From an uncultured Sphingomonadaceae bacterium (lineage in GTDB: Bacteria > Pseudomonadota > Alphaproteobacteria > Sphingomonadales > Sphingomonadaceae): DNA of 64,000 nt. The notes beneath the pieces were generated by a model that was not told the DNA's origin, searched no databases, and worked only from the letters and a program-made list of their open reading frames with translations. Position 1 is the first letter of the stretch, and the number at the start of each line of letters is the position of its first letter. The translations under genes were made by a program, and so were the position numbers. This document shows positions 16,611 through 24,642 of this stretch, in pieces. Location: contig CANMGU010000001.1 of the NCBI GenBank assembly GCA_947497455.1, positions 124,001 through 188,000 of the forward strand, read 5' to 3'.

Positions 16611-17236
16611 TCTTCGCCGCGCCAAATTTCGGCTGAGGGCCGTTCTTCCATCATGGCTGCAAAGCGTGCCAGGTTGTCGGTGCCTTCCGGCAATGTCCAT
16701 CCCACCGTACCACCAAATTTGATGAAGCAGAATGCGACAAGGTCGGCCAGTGTCAATTTGCCGTGGCAGATATGATTTTTGTCACCCAACTGACCGTCCA
16801 GCCAAATCCAGTGCTTATCGGACATGACCGACAATTCGGCAGCGGATTCGGTGCTGACCACATTCATCCGCGGCTCGAACATCGGGCGACCGCCGCCGCC
16901 GCGGAAACCAAGAGTCATCGGAACTGCAATCTCCTGATCGATACGCCGTGCCCACCGCCGGGTTTCCGCGCGCTCTTTGGCGGTTGATCCGATGAGTACG
17001 GGATCCGGTTTTGTCTCCTCTAGATACTCGCAGATCACCGTCGATTCACTCAGTAATGTCCCATCATCTAGTTCCAGCGTCGGCGTGGTCTGCATGACAT
17101 TTTTCTGGGCATAGTCGTCGCTGCGGTTTTCACCTGTGATGATATCAAGATGGATTCGTTCCACCTCAATACCCTTTTCAACCAGAAACATACGAACGAG
17201 CCGAGGATTAGGCCCAAGGCTGGAATAGAGTTTCAC
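16607..17236 (-). CDS. glutathione S-transferase family protein
   Basis: 209 aa, GTG start at 17236 seven bases after GGAGAG. The thioredoxin-like N-terminal domain is MKLYSSLGPNPRLVRMFLVE, with TTPTLELDDGTLLSESTVIC (cis-Pro and the glutathione-binding Glu-Ser). The helical C-terminal domain includes HGKLTLADLVAFCFI with the conserved Asp. It conjugates, reduces or isomerises an electrophilic substrate with glutathione in the cytoplasm. First gene of a minus-strand operon with VOC, ThuA-like and SDR genes, divergent from the Rieske oxygenase. GSTs in sphingomonads often serve catabolic steps such as ether cleavage or maleyl-type isomerisation. Confidence 0.88.
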   Translation of the reverse strand: MKLYSSLGPNPRLVRMFLVEKGIEVERIHLDIITGENRSDDYAQKNVMQTTPTLELDDGTLLSESTVICEYLEETKPDPVLIGSTAKERAETRRWARRIDQEIAVPMTLGFRGGGGRPMFEPRMNVVSTESAAELSVMSDKHWIWLDGQLGDKNHICHGKLTLADLVAFCFIKFGGTVGWTLPEGTDNLARFAAMMEERPSAEIWRGEE

Positions 17237-17461
17237 GGGTTTGCTCTCCTTTTTTTGGCAGACTCAAAACCTGCTTCTTGCTGGGCAAGATACACAGGTA
17301 AGCGGATCGAACGGTCCTCTCAAAAGCACTAGGTTATATCGTTGGTTTTACCTTGCAAAAAATTAAAGTGGACAAGCCTATGGCTGCCAGATTCACTAGT
17401 GGAGTTTGCCAGTTCTTGCGGTAGTCTGCCCGCCAATAAGTTCAGTTTTCAGGAGAAGATA

Positions 17462-19042
17462 ATGGTCGAGACGTTAACGGGTCACAATCGGTCAAACGGC
17501 ATTTCTTATACCGAGTTGTTGGAAGGCGACAAAGTGCGCGCTCCGGAGGTATATTTTGAAGAGTCGCCGATGGAGCCTGGTCTGACGGAAGTTGAAGTCA
17601 GTCGTTATTGGACGAAGGAAGAGCATGACCGCGAAGTTGAAATGCTCTGGAAACGGGTCTGGCAAATGGCTTGCCACAAAGATGACATCAAGGATGTCGG
17701 TGATACCCATGTCTATGATATTGCCGGATTGTCTTTCATCGTCGTGCGCGTTTCTGAAGACGAAATCAAAGCCTATCCCAATAGCTGCATGCATCGGGGT
17801 CGTGCCATTTGTGACAATCACAAAAAGGGTCAGAAAGCCTTGCGTTGCCCTTTCCATGGCTGGTCATGGGAACTTGATGGCAAGTTGAAGGAAGTGCCCT
17901 GCCAATGGGATTTCCCCACGGTCAGCGAAGAAACCCATAGCCTGAAAGAAATAAGCGTTGGCGAATGGGGGGGATTTGTCTTTATCAATCCCGATCCCAA
18001 TTGCGAGCCGCTGGAAGATTTTCTTGGTGATCTCGATCGGCATTTCCAAATCCCATTCGAACGTCGATACAAAGCCGCACATATGATCAAGCGTCTGCCG
18101 TGCAATTGGAAGATCGCGCAGGAAGCCTTCATGGAATCCTATCATGTGGTCGGTACGCATCCGGAACTGATGCCAGCCTTTGCTGATGCGAACAGCAAAT
18201 ATGACGTTTGGAACAATGTGTCGCGCGCTATGTCCGCGCACGGTGCGCCAAGTCCGCATACAGATCTTGAAAATCCTGATCCGACGGCCTTTCCTGATCA
18301 GAAGGCTTTTCAAAGCTTTATCCATCCGATTAGCAAACACACGTTCAAACGGCTGGAAGAAAACCGGGTCGAGGTCTCATTGCCCAATGGAAAAAGCGGC
18401 ATTTTCGACATGGAAGCCAATTATATTGAAGGCGATTTGAAGTCAGCCGATCCCCATATGTGCAATTGGATCGGCGGCAAGATTGCTCCCGAAGAAGAAG
18501 ATATGCCGATGGTGTTCACCGACGTCTCTGCACATATGATGCGGGACGAGGCAGCGCAGGCCCGGCGCGAAGAAATGCGTCCGACATGGGGCGATGATGT
18601 CGACAAGATTAGTGACGCCGATCTGACCGACGCGATCTTCTATAGCGTGTTCCCCAATATGAGTCCCTGGGCAGACTTTAATCCGATCTTTTATCGTTTC
18701 CGTCCCGATGGCGATAATCCGGAGCAATCACTGCATGAAGTGATGTTCATGGTCGCACTACCAGAAGGTGCTGAACGCCCTGAGCCAGCGAAATGCACGT
18801 TCCTTGACTTGCATGATGATTATACCGAGGCGACCGAGTTTGGCAGTTATTTGAACAAGGTATTCAATCAGGATTACATCAATCACAAGGCCATGCAAAA
18901 GGGCGTGAAAAACCAGCCGCACGGCGTTTCGATTTTTGCCCAATATCAGGAAAGTAAAATCCGCCACTTCCATGAGACATTGGAGAAATGGCTGACAAGC
19001 AAGGAACCGCCAAAAAGCCCTAAGCTGCAAGCGGCTGAATAA
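17462..19042 (+). CDS. Rieske non-haem iron oxygenase, large subunit
   Basis: 526 aa from the ATG at 17462 (AGGAGA upstream); an earlier in-frame start would add 40 unlike residues. The Rieske [2Fe-2S] ligands are Cys109-x-His111 and Cys129-x2-His132 (SCMHRGRAIC and RCPFHGW). The mononuclear iron histidines are His228 and His233 in ESYHVVGTHPEL. The protein hydroxylates or demethylates an organic substrate using electrons from a reductase, which is not encoded nearby. At 526 residues it is longer than ring-hydroxylating alpha subunits (about 440) or KshA (about 390), with extra sequence after the iron site, so it belongs to a divergent subgroup. The next gene, a thioesterase, starts 5 bases after its stop. 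Confidence 0.92.
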   Translation: MVETLTGHNRSNGISYTELLEGDKVRAPEVYFEESPMEPGLTEVEVSRYWTKEEHDREVEMLWKRVWQMACHKDDIKDVGDTHVYDIAGLSFIVVRVSEDEIKAYPNSCMHRGRAICDNHKKGQKALRCPFHGWSWELDGKLKEVPCQWDFPTVSEETHSLKEISVGEWGGFVFINPDPNCEPLEDFLGDLDRHFQIPFERRYKAAHMIKRLPCNWKIAQEAFMESYHVVGTHPELMPAFADANSKYDVWNNVSRAMSAHGAPSPHTDLENPDPTAFPDQKAFQSFIHPISKHTFKRLEENRVEVSLPNGKSGIFDMEANYIEGDLKSADPHMCNWIGGKIAPEEEDMPMVFTDVSAHMMRDEAAQARREEMRPTWGDDVDKISDADLTDAIFYSVFPNMSPWADFNPIFYRFRPDGDNPEQSLHEVMFMVALPEGAERPEPAKCTFLDLHDDYTEATEFGSYLNKVFNQDYINHKAMQKGVKNQPHGVSIFAQYQESKIRHFHETLEKWLTSKEPPKSPKLQAAE

Positions 19043-19046
19043 CGTC

Positions 19047-19454
19047 TTGGACTCCGTACCGGAAGGATTTGCGCCGGCGACATTTTCCAGCGGTTTTCTG
19101 GATGTCGCCGGGCCGTATTTCACGCGTAAGGAGGCCGACCATATTGCAGTCGGTATCCGAATATCAGAAGGGCATATGAATGGCATCCAGGTTGCGCATG
19201 GCGGGGTGCTTACCACTCTGGCCGATGTGGCGCTTAGCTACCAACTATTTGTAAGCGAGAAGCCGCGCTTACCCATCGCCACTATCAATCTCAGTACCAA
19301 TTTCCTGAGCGGCGCAAAACTGGACGATTGGGTCGTGGCTCATGCGCATATCGACCGCAAGGGAAAGAGGACCGCCTATTGTCATGGCGAAATTGTTGCC
19401 GGTGAGCGATTGTTGATGACGATGACCGGGGTTTTCGCCCTGCTGCGGAAATAG
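19047..19454 (+). CDS. PaaI-type hotdog thioesterase
   Basis: 135 aa, TTG start at 19047 five bases after the oxygenase stop with no clear ribosome-binding site, suggesting translational coupling. The hotdog signature is NGIQVAHGGVLTTLADVALS (HGG with catalytic Asp on the central helix), followed by LPIATINLSTNFLSGAK. It would hydrolyse an acyl-CoA thioester, typically a small or aromatic acyl group, perhaps releasing dead-end CoA esters formed by the locus. Confidence 0.85.
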   Translation: MDSVPEGFAPATFSSGFLDVAGPYFTRKEADHIAVGIRISEGHMNGIQVAHGGVLTTLADVALSYQLFVSEKPRLPIATINLSTNFLSGAKLDDWVVAHAHIDRKGKRTAYCHGEIVAGERLLMTMTGVFALLRK

Positions 19455-19458
19455 CAGA

Positions 19459-20271
19459 CTAGTCAGTCGCTCCGAGATAGCCGAGCTGGCCAGCCTTGAA
19501 AATCGTCTGACCGCGATTGACACTATTCAATTTCTGGCCAGCACGATTAACGTGATAGCGGATCGTCGCGTGACTGAGCGAGAGGATCATGCTGATCTCC
19601 TTATCGGTCTTTCCGATAGCAGCCCAGTGCAGACATTCGGCTTCTCGTTTGGAAAGGATGCAATTGGCTGGCATCCGGTGCTTCTTGCGCATCGCGAGGA
19701 CATAGCCTGTCACAAAACGGCTAGTCACGATCGCCAGGAAATCGGAATAAAGCCGGTAGGGCTCACTCAAATCGGTCACATCATAATCTTTAGGCGTGAA
19801 GCTGACCGCAGCGATCTGGCCGAATGGCAAATGGACCGGGATTAATATTGCTGATTTTGCGGTGGCACCATTGTCGTAAAATTCTGTTAGGTCGATCTCA
19901 TCGAGATATTCATTTTGCCAATGGCCATGAAAACCATCAGCATTGCACCAGATGGGCTCGCTTTCGTAGCGACAGGCGCGAGGAAGAGGCGAGCTCAGTG
20001 CCAGCCTGGTATCCTCCCACCAGCGTTCGCCTTCTGCGACCCAGCCAAAAATATCCTTGTTGATCAGCTCCCCTTCGGCATCAACCAAATGAGCCTTTGA
20101 TGAGATGTCGGCGCTGACAGCGATGCGAAAGCCATAGGATTGCGCAATTTGGTGGATCGCTTCCGCCGCAGGTCGGATTTCCGCAGCATTGGTGATGGTC
20201 ACGCTGTCCACATTGCGACGAAAAGTGGCCTTTGAAACGTCAGGGATTTCTGCAACGAAATTTTCTGCCAT
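19459..20271 (-). CDS. LuxR-family transcriptional regulator (LuxR solo)
   Basis: 270 aa from the ATG at 20271. The N-terminal half resembles an autoinducer/ligand-binding domain (FRIAVSADISSKAHLVDAEG, then AILIPVHLPFGQIAAVSF). The C-terminus is a LuxR helix-turn-helix: LSKREAECLHWAAIGKTDKE, then ISMILSLSHATIRYHVNRAG. No luxI-type synthase is seen in the window, so it is a solo that may sense a substrate or a foreign signal. It is convergent with the thioesterase (4-base gap) and lies beside the E1/lipoyl operon. The likely targets are the Rieske and dehydrogenase operons. An inverted repeat lies 64 bases upstream of its start. Confidence 0.85.
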   Translation of the reverse strand: MAENFVAEIPDVSKATFRRNVDSVTITNAAEIRPAAEAIHQIAQSYGFRIAVSADISSKAHLVDAEGELINKDIFGWVAEGERWWEDTRLALSSPLPRACRYESEPIWCNADGFHGHWQNEYLDEIDLTEFYDNGATAKSAILIPVHLPFGQIAAVSFTPKDYDVTDLSEPYRLYSDFLAIVTSRFVTGYVLAMRKKHRMPANCILSKREAECLHWAAIGKTDKEISMILSLSHATIRYHVNRAGQKLNSVNRGQTIFKAGQLGYLGATD

Positions 20272-20334
20272 AGTAGCGCTTATCCTCCACGGAGCCCTTG
20301 TATACGGACCCTCGACTTGCGCCACTTGTCGCGT

Positions 20335-20360
20335 TGTTTGGTTTTGCAGTCAACCAAACA
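20335..20360. promoter_or_regulatory. inverted repeat upstream of luxR
   Basis: TGTTTGGTT-N8-AACCAAACA, perfect 9-base arms with centre at 20347, between the luxR start (20271) and the end of the lipoyl gene (20407). It may be an autoregulatory operator or, read from the minus strand, a terminator of the E1/lipoyl operon without a T tract. Confidence 0.45.
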
Positions 20361-20406
20361 TTACTAATAATGTTGATAGGACTTTGGATAGCCGCTTTCG
20401 TTCGGG

Positions 20407-20640
20407 CTATTCTATGGTCCCGATGAGCTCTCCAACCGGATATTCTTCCCCGGTTATGTCGACAATTATCTTCAGTTTCCCCGTTGCAGGAGATTCAACC
20501 TCTTGGGTGGATTTATCATTTTCCAAGGCATAGATTTCCTGCCCTTCGGTGACATCCGCACCATCGGGTACAAGCCACTCGGCCAGCGTCCCGACTTCCA
20601 TGCTGAATCCCAGTTTTGGTATGCGTATTTCAGTAGCCAT
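20407..20640 (-). CDS. stand-alone lipoyl-domain protein
   Basis: 77 aa, a complete lipoyl/biotinyl domain and nothing more. The lipoylation motif is ALENDKSTQEVES with Lys43 at the turn, flanked by the usual KLGFSMEVGTLAEWLVPDGA and PATGKLKIIVDI. It lacks the linker, subunit-binding and acyltransferase domains of a normal E2. Two bases separate it from the E1beta gene, so it is the third gene of an E1alpha-E1beta-lipoyl operon. It would carry the acyl or reducing equivalents from E1 on a swinging lipoyl arm. Confidence 0.88.
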   Translation of the reverse strand: MATEIRIPKLGFSMEVGTLAEWLVPDGADVTEGQEIYALENDKSTQEVESPATGKLKIIVDITGEEYPVGELIGTIE

Positions 20641-20642
20641 TA

Positions 20643-21650
20643 TTACCCCAGTATTTTGCGGATTTCGCGTTCAATATCGTCCTCGCTGAACATCCATGCC
20701 TTTTCAATGGCGGGCGAGAAGGGAACTGGCGCATAGCCTGATCCGACGCGGCCAACGGGCCCTTTAAGTTCAGAGAATAGTTCTTCATGGATACGCGAGG
20801 AGATTTCCGCGCCCGTGCCAAAGTTTTTCACAGCTTCATGCACAACTACTGCTGCCTTAGTCTTGGCGACGCTCTTGAGGACCGTTTCTTCGTCAAACGG
20901 CGCAATGGTGCGCAGATCAACCACCTCGCATGAAATGCCCTCACCAGCGAGTTTTTCTGCCACTGCGTGGCAGGCACCGACGCCGCGGCTGTAGGTGATC
21001 AGACTGATGTCTGAACCTTCCCGCGGCACGGACGCCTTGCCCAGTGGCACGACATGATCTGGCGCAGGCGCTGGACCCTTGGTGAAATAGGTTGGCGTAT
21101 TTTCGATGAAGATCACCGGATTATCATCCATGATCGAGGAATAGAGCAGGCCATAGGCATCGGCAGGATTGGATGCGGCGACCACTTTCAATCCAGGGAC
21201 GTGGGCCAGCCATGCTTCCAACATATCGCTATGCTGACCGCCAAGACCGGTGCCGGCACCGGTGGTGGTGCGAATGGTGAGCGGTACGCTGGTCTGGCCG
21301 CCGGACATGAACCGCAGCTTGGCAGCATGATTGACAATCTGGTCCATCGCTACCGTAATGAAGTTCATCAACATAATCTCGGCAACGGGTCTATAACCGA
21401 CCAATGCCGAACCAACTGCCGCTCCTACAATCGCTTGCTCTGAAATCGGCGTTGATCGGACGCGATCCGTGCCATATTGCGCTGACAGGCCAGCGGTCAC
21501 TTTGAACACACCCCCGCCTTGATCATCGGCAATATCTTCGCCCATCAGTATGACCTTGGGATCATCGGCCATCGCTTTGGCCATGGCCATATTACAGGCC
21601 TGCGCGAACATGATTTCCGCTGGGGCGTCGCTTTTTTCCTTGTCGCTCAT
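20643..21650 (-). CDS. 2-oxoacid dehydrogenase E1 component, beta subunit
   Basis: 335 aa. The transketolase-like pyrimidine domain begins IMFAQACNMAMAKAMADDPK followed by VILMGEDIADDQGGGVF. Further family motifs are STPISEQAIVGAAVGSALVG, PLTIRTTTGAGTGLGGQHSD and the C-terminal SCEVVDLRTIAPFDEETV. It forms an alpha2beta2 thiamine-diphosphate enzyme with the upstream gene, whose stop it overlaps (ATGA). The sequence pattern is that of the acetoin/pyruvate/branched-chain group; the oxo-acid or acyloin substrate is not determined. No E2 acyltransferase or E3 gene is adjacent. Confidence 0.93.
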   Translation of the reverse strand: MSDKEKSDAPAEIMFAQACNMAMAKAMADDPKVILMGEDIADDQGGGVFKVTAGLSAQYGTDRVRSTPISEQAIVGAAVGSALVGYRPVAEIMLMNFITVAMDQIVNHAAKLRFMSGGQTSVPLTIRTTTGAGTGLGGQHSDMLEAWLAHVPGLKVVAASNPADAYGLLYSSIMDDNPVIFIENTPTYFTKGPAPAPDHVVPLGKASVPREGSDISLITYSRGVGACHAVAEKLAGEGISCEVVDLRTIAPFDEETVLKSVAKTKAAVVVHEAVKNFGTGAEISSRIHEELFSELKGPVGRVGSGYAPVPFSPAIEKAWMFSEDDIEREIRKILG

Positions 21651-22630
21651 GCTGCAATCTCCTCGTCGAGAACATCGATACGATATTCATCCCCGGGAGG
21701 ATAAGGTGCGTCGAGTGCAAATTGCGCGGCCTCTTCGATGGTCGCAGCATTTTTTGCCTCAATGGCTGCGATATCCGCTTCGCTGATCTGCATGTCGAGC
21801 AACTGCTGACGCAAGATTGGCATCGGATCATCTTTCAGCGCCTGCTCCATCTCTGCTTCGGGGATATAATGCCCTGTGTCGCCGAGCAAATGTCCGTGGA
21901 AGCGGAAGGTCATTGCTTCGATCAACGTCGGCCCGTTTCCGGCGCGTGCATATTCGACAGCCTCTTTTGCCGCAGCATACATTTCGCTGGCATCATTGCC
22001 ATTGACCCGGACCGACCGCATACCCAGACCATCGCCGCGCTGCTTGATGGTTTCGGAGCTGGTGGCAAAGGCCATCGGCGTATGTTCGGAATAGAGATTG
22101 TTCTGGCAAAGGAAGATCACCGGTAATTTCCAGACCTGCGCCATATTGAGGCCCTCATGAAACGCACCAATATTGGAGGCGCCATCACCGAAGCAGCAGA
22201 CTGTGACCTTGCCATCTTTCTCCAACTGGCTGGCCAGACCCAAGCCGTTGGCAATTGGAATGCCCGATCCGACAATGCCGGTCGTCACCATCACGCCGGT
22301 TTCGGGATGTGTGATATGCATTGGGCCGCCTTTGCCTTTGCAGGTTCCCGCCATTTTGCCGGCAAATTCTGCCCACAGATCTTTGGATGGAATGCCTTTG
22401 GCCAATTGGTCATGCAATCCACGATAGATGGTGACGAGATAATCATCCTGATTGACTGCTGCCATCATTGCAGCGGAGACCACTTCCTGTCCGCGCACAG
22501 GATAATAGACAATCTGCAACTGTCCGGCACCGATCATTTTGCGAAATTTGATATCCGACTGCATGATCAAGTCTGCACGAGTGAAGATATCGATCATGAC
22601 ATCTTTGTCTGCCATCTGTGTGTCGCTCAA
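21647..22630 (-). CDS. 2-oxoacid dehydrogenase E1 component, alpha subunit
   Basis: 327 aa, TTG start at 22630 seven bases after AAAGGAG. The thiamine-diphosphate motif is CFGDGASNIGAFHEGLNMAQ, continuing VWKLPVIFLCQNN (GDG...NN). GGPMHITHPETGVMVTTGIV and FRFHGHLLGDTGHY are typical of the E1alpha phosphorylation-loop region. It decarboxylates a 2-oxo acid or cleaves an acyloin and passes the acyl group to lipoyl. First gene of a three-gene operon with E1beta and the mini lipoyl carrier; the set lies within the lipid-degradation locus. Confidence 0.93.
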   Translation of the reverse strand: MSDTQMADKDVMIDIFTRADLIMQSDIKFRKMIGAGQLQIVYYPVRGQEVVSAAMMAAVNQDDYLVTIYRGLHDQLAKGIPSKDLWAEFAGKMAGTCKGKGGPMHITHPETGVMVTTGIVGSGIPIANGLGLASQLEKDGKVTVCCFGDGASNIGAFHEGLNMAQVWKLPVIFLCQNNLYSEHTPMAFATSSETIKQRGDGLGMRSVRVNGNDASEMYAAAKEAVEYARAGNGPTLIEAMTFRFHGHLLGDTGHYIPEAEMEQALKDDPMPILRQQLLDMQISEADIAAIEAKNAATIEEAAQFALDAPYPPGDEYRIDVLDEEIAA

Positions 22631-22735
22631 GGCTTTGCTCCTTTAAAAATACCCTCTGACGGGGAATTTACTCTGAAATCTACATAGCGCAGGCAGGGTT
22701 ACTCGCCACTATTGTTATAGGGAGTAGGGCAGGAA

Positions 22736-23506
22736 TCAGATTACACTCGGGCCGCTCAGATCAAGCGCTTGCGCTTGCGGAATTGTGGCCCAGAATTCCG
22801 GATCGTGACCATAGAAAATCCGTGCTCCGTCCCGCCTTAACTGCGAGAGTTTCGCCAGCGATCCACGATATTGATCCACATTATAGCAGTGATCGGGGAG
22901 GTGCATCTCATCCAGCGAACGTCGCATATTACAACAATCGGCGGCGAGCACCGCTTCGCCGGTGGCTGTCTTTACCCGCACCGATTGATGGCCAGGTGTA
23001 TGGCCGGCTGTTGGAAAAATTGTAACGGTGCCGTCCCCAAATAGATCGTGTTCTCCGGCGATGCGCTTGACCGGCTGACCCGTGTCAAAATCCTGTAAGT
23101 CATAAGCCGTGTCTTCGCCAGACATTCCAAAATCCCATTCAGGTCCTTGCACGATGATTGTCGCGTTGGGAATCAGCGCATTGCCACCGGCATGATCAAT
23201 ATGGAGATGCGAGTTGACTACATAGTCGATCCGCGCCGGATCAATTTCCAGGGCGCGTAACCGGTCAGCAACGCTTTCCCCCTCGGGCATATCGACAATT
23301 TTGCCGAGTCCCTTTTCCAGTCCAACAAACCGGTCGCTGAAACCGGTATCGAACAGAACCAGACCGTTGGGATGATCTATCAGGAAGACGCAGGCAGGGA
23401 CTTTCGCCTTTCCGGGTTCTCCATCCAGAAAGAAGCTCATCGGCAGGGTAATATACCCGCAGGTAAAGGCGTAGAGCAATACGCCTTCATCATTACTGGT
23501 TCTCAT
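22736..23506 (-). CDS. metallo-beta-lactamase-fold lactonase (AHL-lactonase-like)
   Basis: 256 aa, no signal peptide. The dinuclear-zinc motif is VVNSHLHIDHAGGN (His100, His102, Asp104, His105). Further ligands are probably in TAGHTPGHQS, AADCCN (Asp) and YGHDPEF. The N-terminus (TCGYITLPMSFFLDGEPGKA) and the overall pattern fit the AiiA/AttM acyl-homoserine-lactonase branch. It could open a lactone from the catabolic substrate rather than a signal; the nearby LuxR solo leaves both options open. It is followed in the same direction by the E1 operon and preceded 18 bases upstream by the kelch gene. Confidence 0.87.
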   Translation of the reverse strand: MRTSNDEGVLLYAFTCGYITLPMSFFLDGEPGKAKVPACVFLIDHPNGLVLFDTGFSDRFVGLEKGLGKIVDMPEGESVADRLRALEIDPARIDYVVNSHLHIDHAGGNALIPNATIIVQGPEWDFGMSGEDTAYDLQDFDTGQPVKRIAGEHDLFGDGTVTIFPTAGHTPGHQSVRVKTATGEAVLAADCCNMRRSLDEMHLPDHCYNVDQYRGSLAKLSQLRRDGARIFYGHDPEFWATIPQAQALDLSGPSVI

Positions 23507-23524
23507 AAAAGTCTTTCCCTTGCA

Positions 23525-24520
23525 CTAGTTATCAGTAAGACCGGATGATTCTATGGACGGATGAATCCTTAGGATTTGCGATGTTCCGGTCACGGAAAAA
23601 ATAGTCTCCAATCCTGGTCGCGCACCACCGCCGACAACAGGCAAGCCGCTCGAAACTTCTTTGTCGCTGACCGCGAAGCCATGACGAGGTTGATTCATCG
23701 GCTCTCCGGGAGACCATTGTAGTGTTTCAAGATCCAAAATGTGGTGATCAGCAAGTACTTTGCCCGCACTGAGCGATTCTCCGCCAAATATGTGCAATTT
23801 GTTGTCGATGACAAAAGCACCATGCCCACCGCGCCCACGCGGCATATCTGGTAATTTCGTCCAACGGTCTTCGGTCAGATGATAAACATCGATCCGCGCC
23901 ATTTCGCTACCAAATTTGGCGCTACGGCCGCCGGTCACATAAAGTAGCGTTCCGGCGCGGGCAATGGCATGGGAGTGGCGCGCCGTTGGCATTGGCTGCA
24001 AGGCTGACCATGTGTCAGCCGCGATATCGTATCGCCATAAAGTGTCGAGGTCCTGCCCGTCATCTTGGCCGCCGACCAGATAAAGCGCGCCACCAAAATG
24101 GGTCATTGCATGTTGACCAATGGGATGAGGCAGCTTGCTGATTTCGGCCCAGATGCCAGTCTTTGGATCATGACGAAAGAGACCGGCCGCTTTATCCGCC
24201 TCAAACGGCAGCGCAACATAGCCCCCCGATGCATAGATATGCTGGTCATCTGCGGCGATTGCCACATGATGCAACGTCCGCGGAAGTTTGCCACAGTCCG
24301 ACCAGCTGTTGGACTCCAGGTCTAACGCTTCGCAACTGTCCAATACTCGGAATAGTCCGATACCACCGGCGACGTAGAGTTTTCCATTAAGCGTTGTTGC
24401 GTGGATTTCCGAACGCGCTTCGCGCATTCCGTCATTCCAGCCGAGAGAGGCGCGAGCCAGAAAACCGCCTCCGATAAGCAGCAGGATCAGCAAGACTGCG
24501 AAGGTGAGAAATTTCTTCAT
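23525..24520 (-). CDS. membrane-anchored kelch-repeat beta-propeller protein
   Basis: 331 aa from the ATG at 24520; the frame extends 26 codons further upstream but the hydrophobic N-terminus argues for this start. MKKFLTFAVLLILLLIGGGF is a signal anchor. At least five kelch repeats follow, each with a Gly-Gly pair: KLYVAGGIG, HIYASGGY, ALYLVGGQDDG, LLYVTGGRS and KLHIFGGES. Kelch propellers bind proteins or sugars; no catalytic copper site of galactose oxidase type is evident. It is upstream of the lactonase on the same strand. Function unknown. Confidence 0.83.
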   Translation of the reverse strand: MKKFLTFAVLLILLLIGGGFLARASLGWNDGMREARSEIHATTLNGKLYVAGGIGLFRVLDSCEALDLESNSWSDCGKLPRTLHHVAIAADDQHIYASGGYVALPFEADKAAGLFRHDPKTGIWAEISKLPHPIGQHAMTHFGGALYLVGGQDDGQDLDTLWRYDIAADTWSALQPMPTARHSHAIARAGTLLYVTGGRSAKFGSEMARIDVYHLTEDRWTKLPDMPRGRGGHGAFVIDNKLHIFGGESLSAGKVLADHHILDLETLQWSPGEPMNQPRHGFAVSDKEVSSGLPVVGGGARPGLETIFSVTGTSQILRIHPSIESSGLTDN

Positions 24521-24642
24521 GGAACCGATATGCCACAGAATCGGAAATTCGCTACCCCCTTGGCTGCTATCAAAGCTGCCAGTTATCTCATGGACCATCG
24601 GTGATCTATCAGACGGCTCATATTGCGAAACGGGAGAAGATA

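Noticed and set aside
15981..16775. 264-codon plus-strand open frame across the ThuA-like, VOC and GST genes
   Set aside because: It spans three coupled minus-strand genes, has no ribosome-binding site and no family features.
17237..17461. Search for a shared operator in the divergent GST-Rieske promoter gap
   Set aside because: No convincing palindrome or repeat related to the other operators was found in these 225 bases; only the ribosome-binding site of the Rieske gene is clear.
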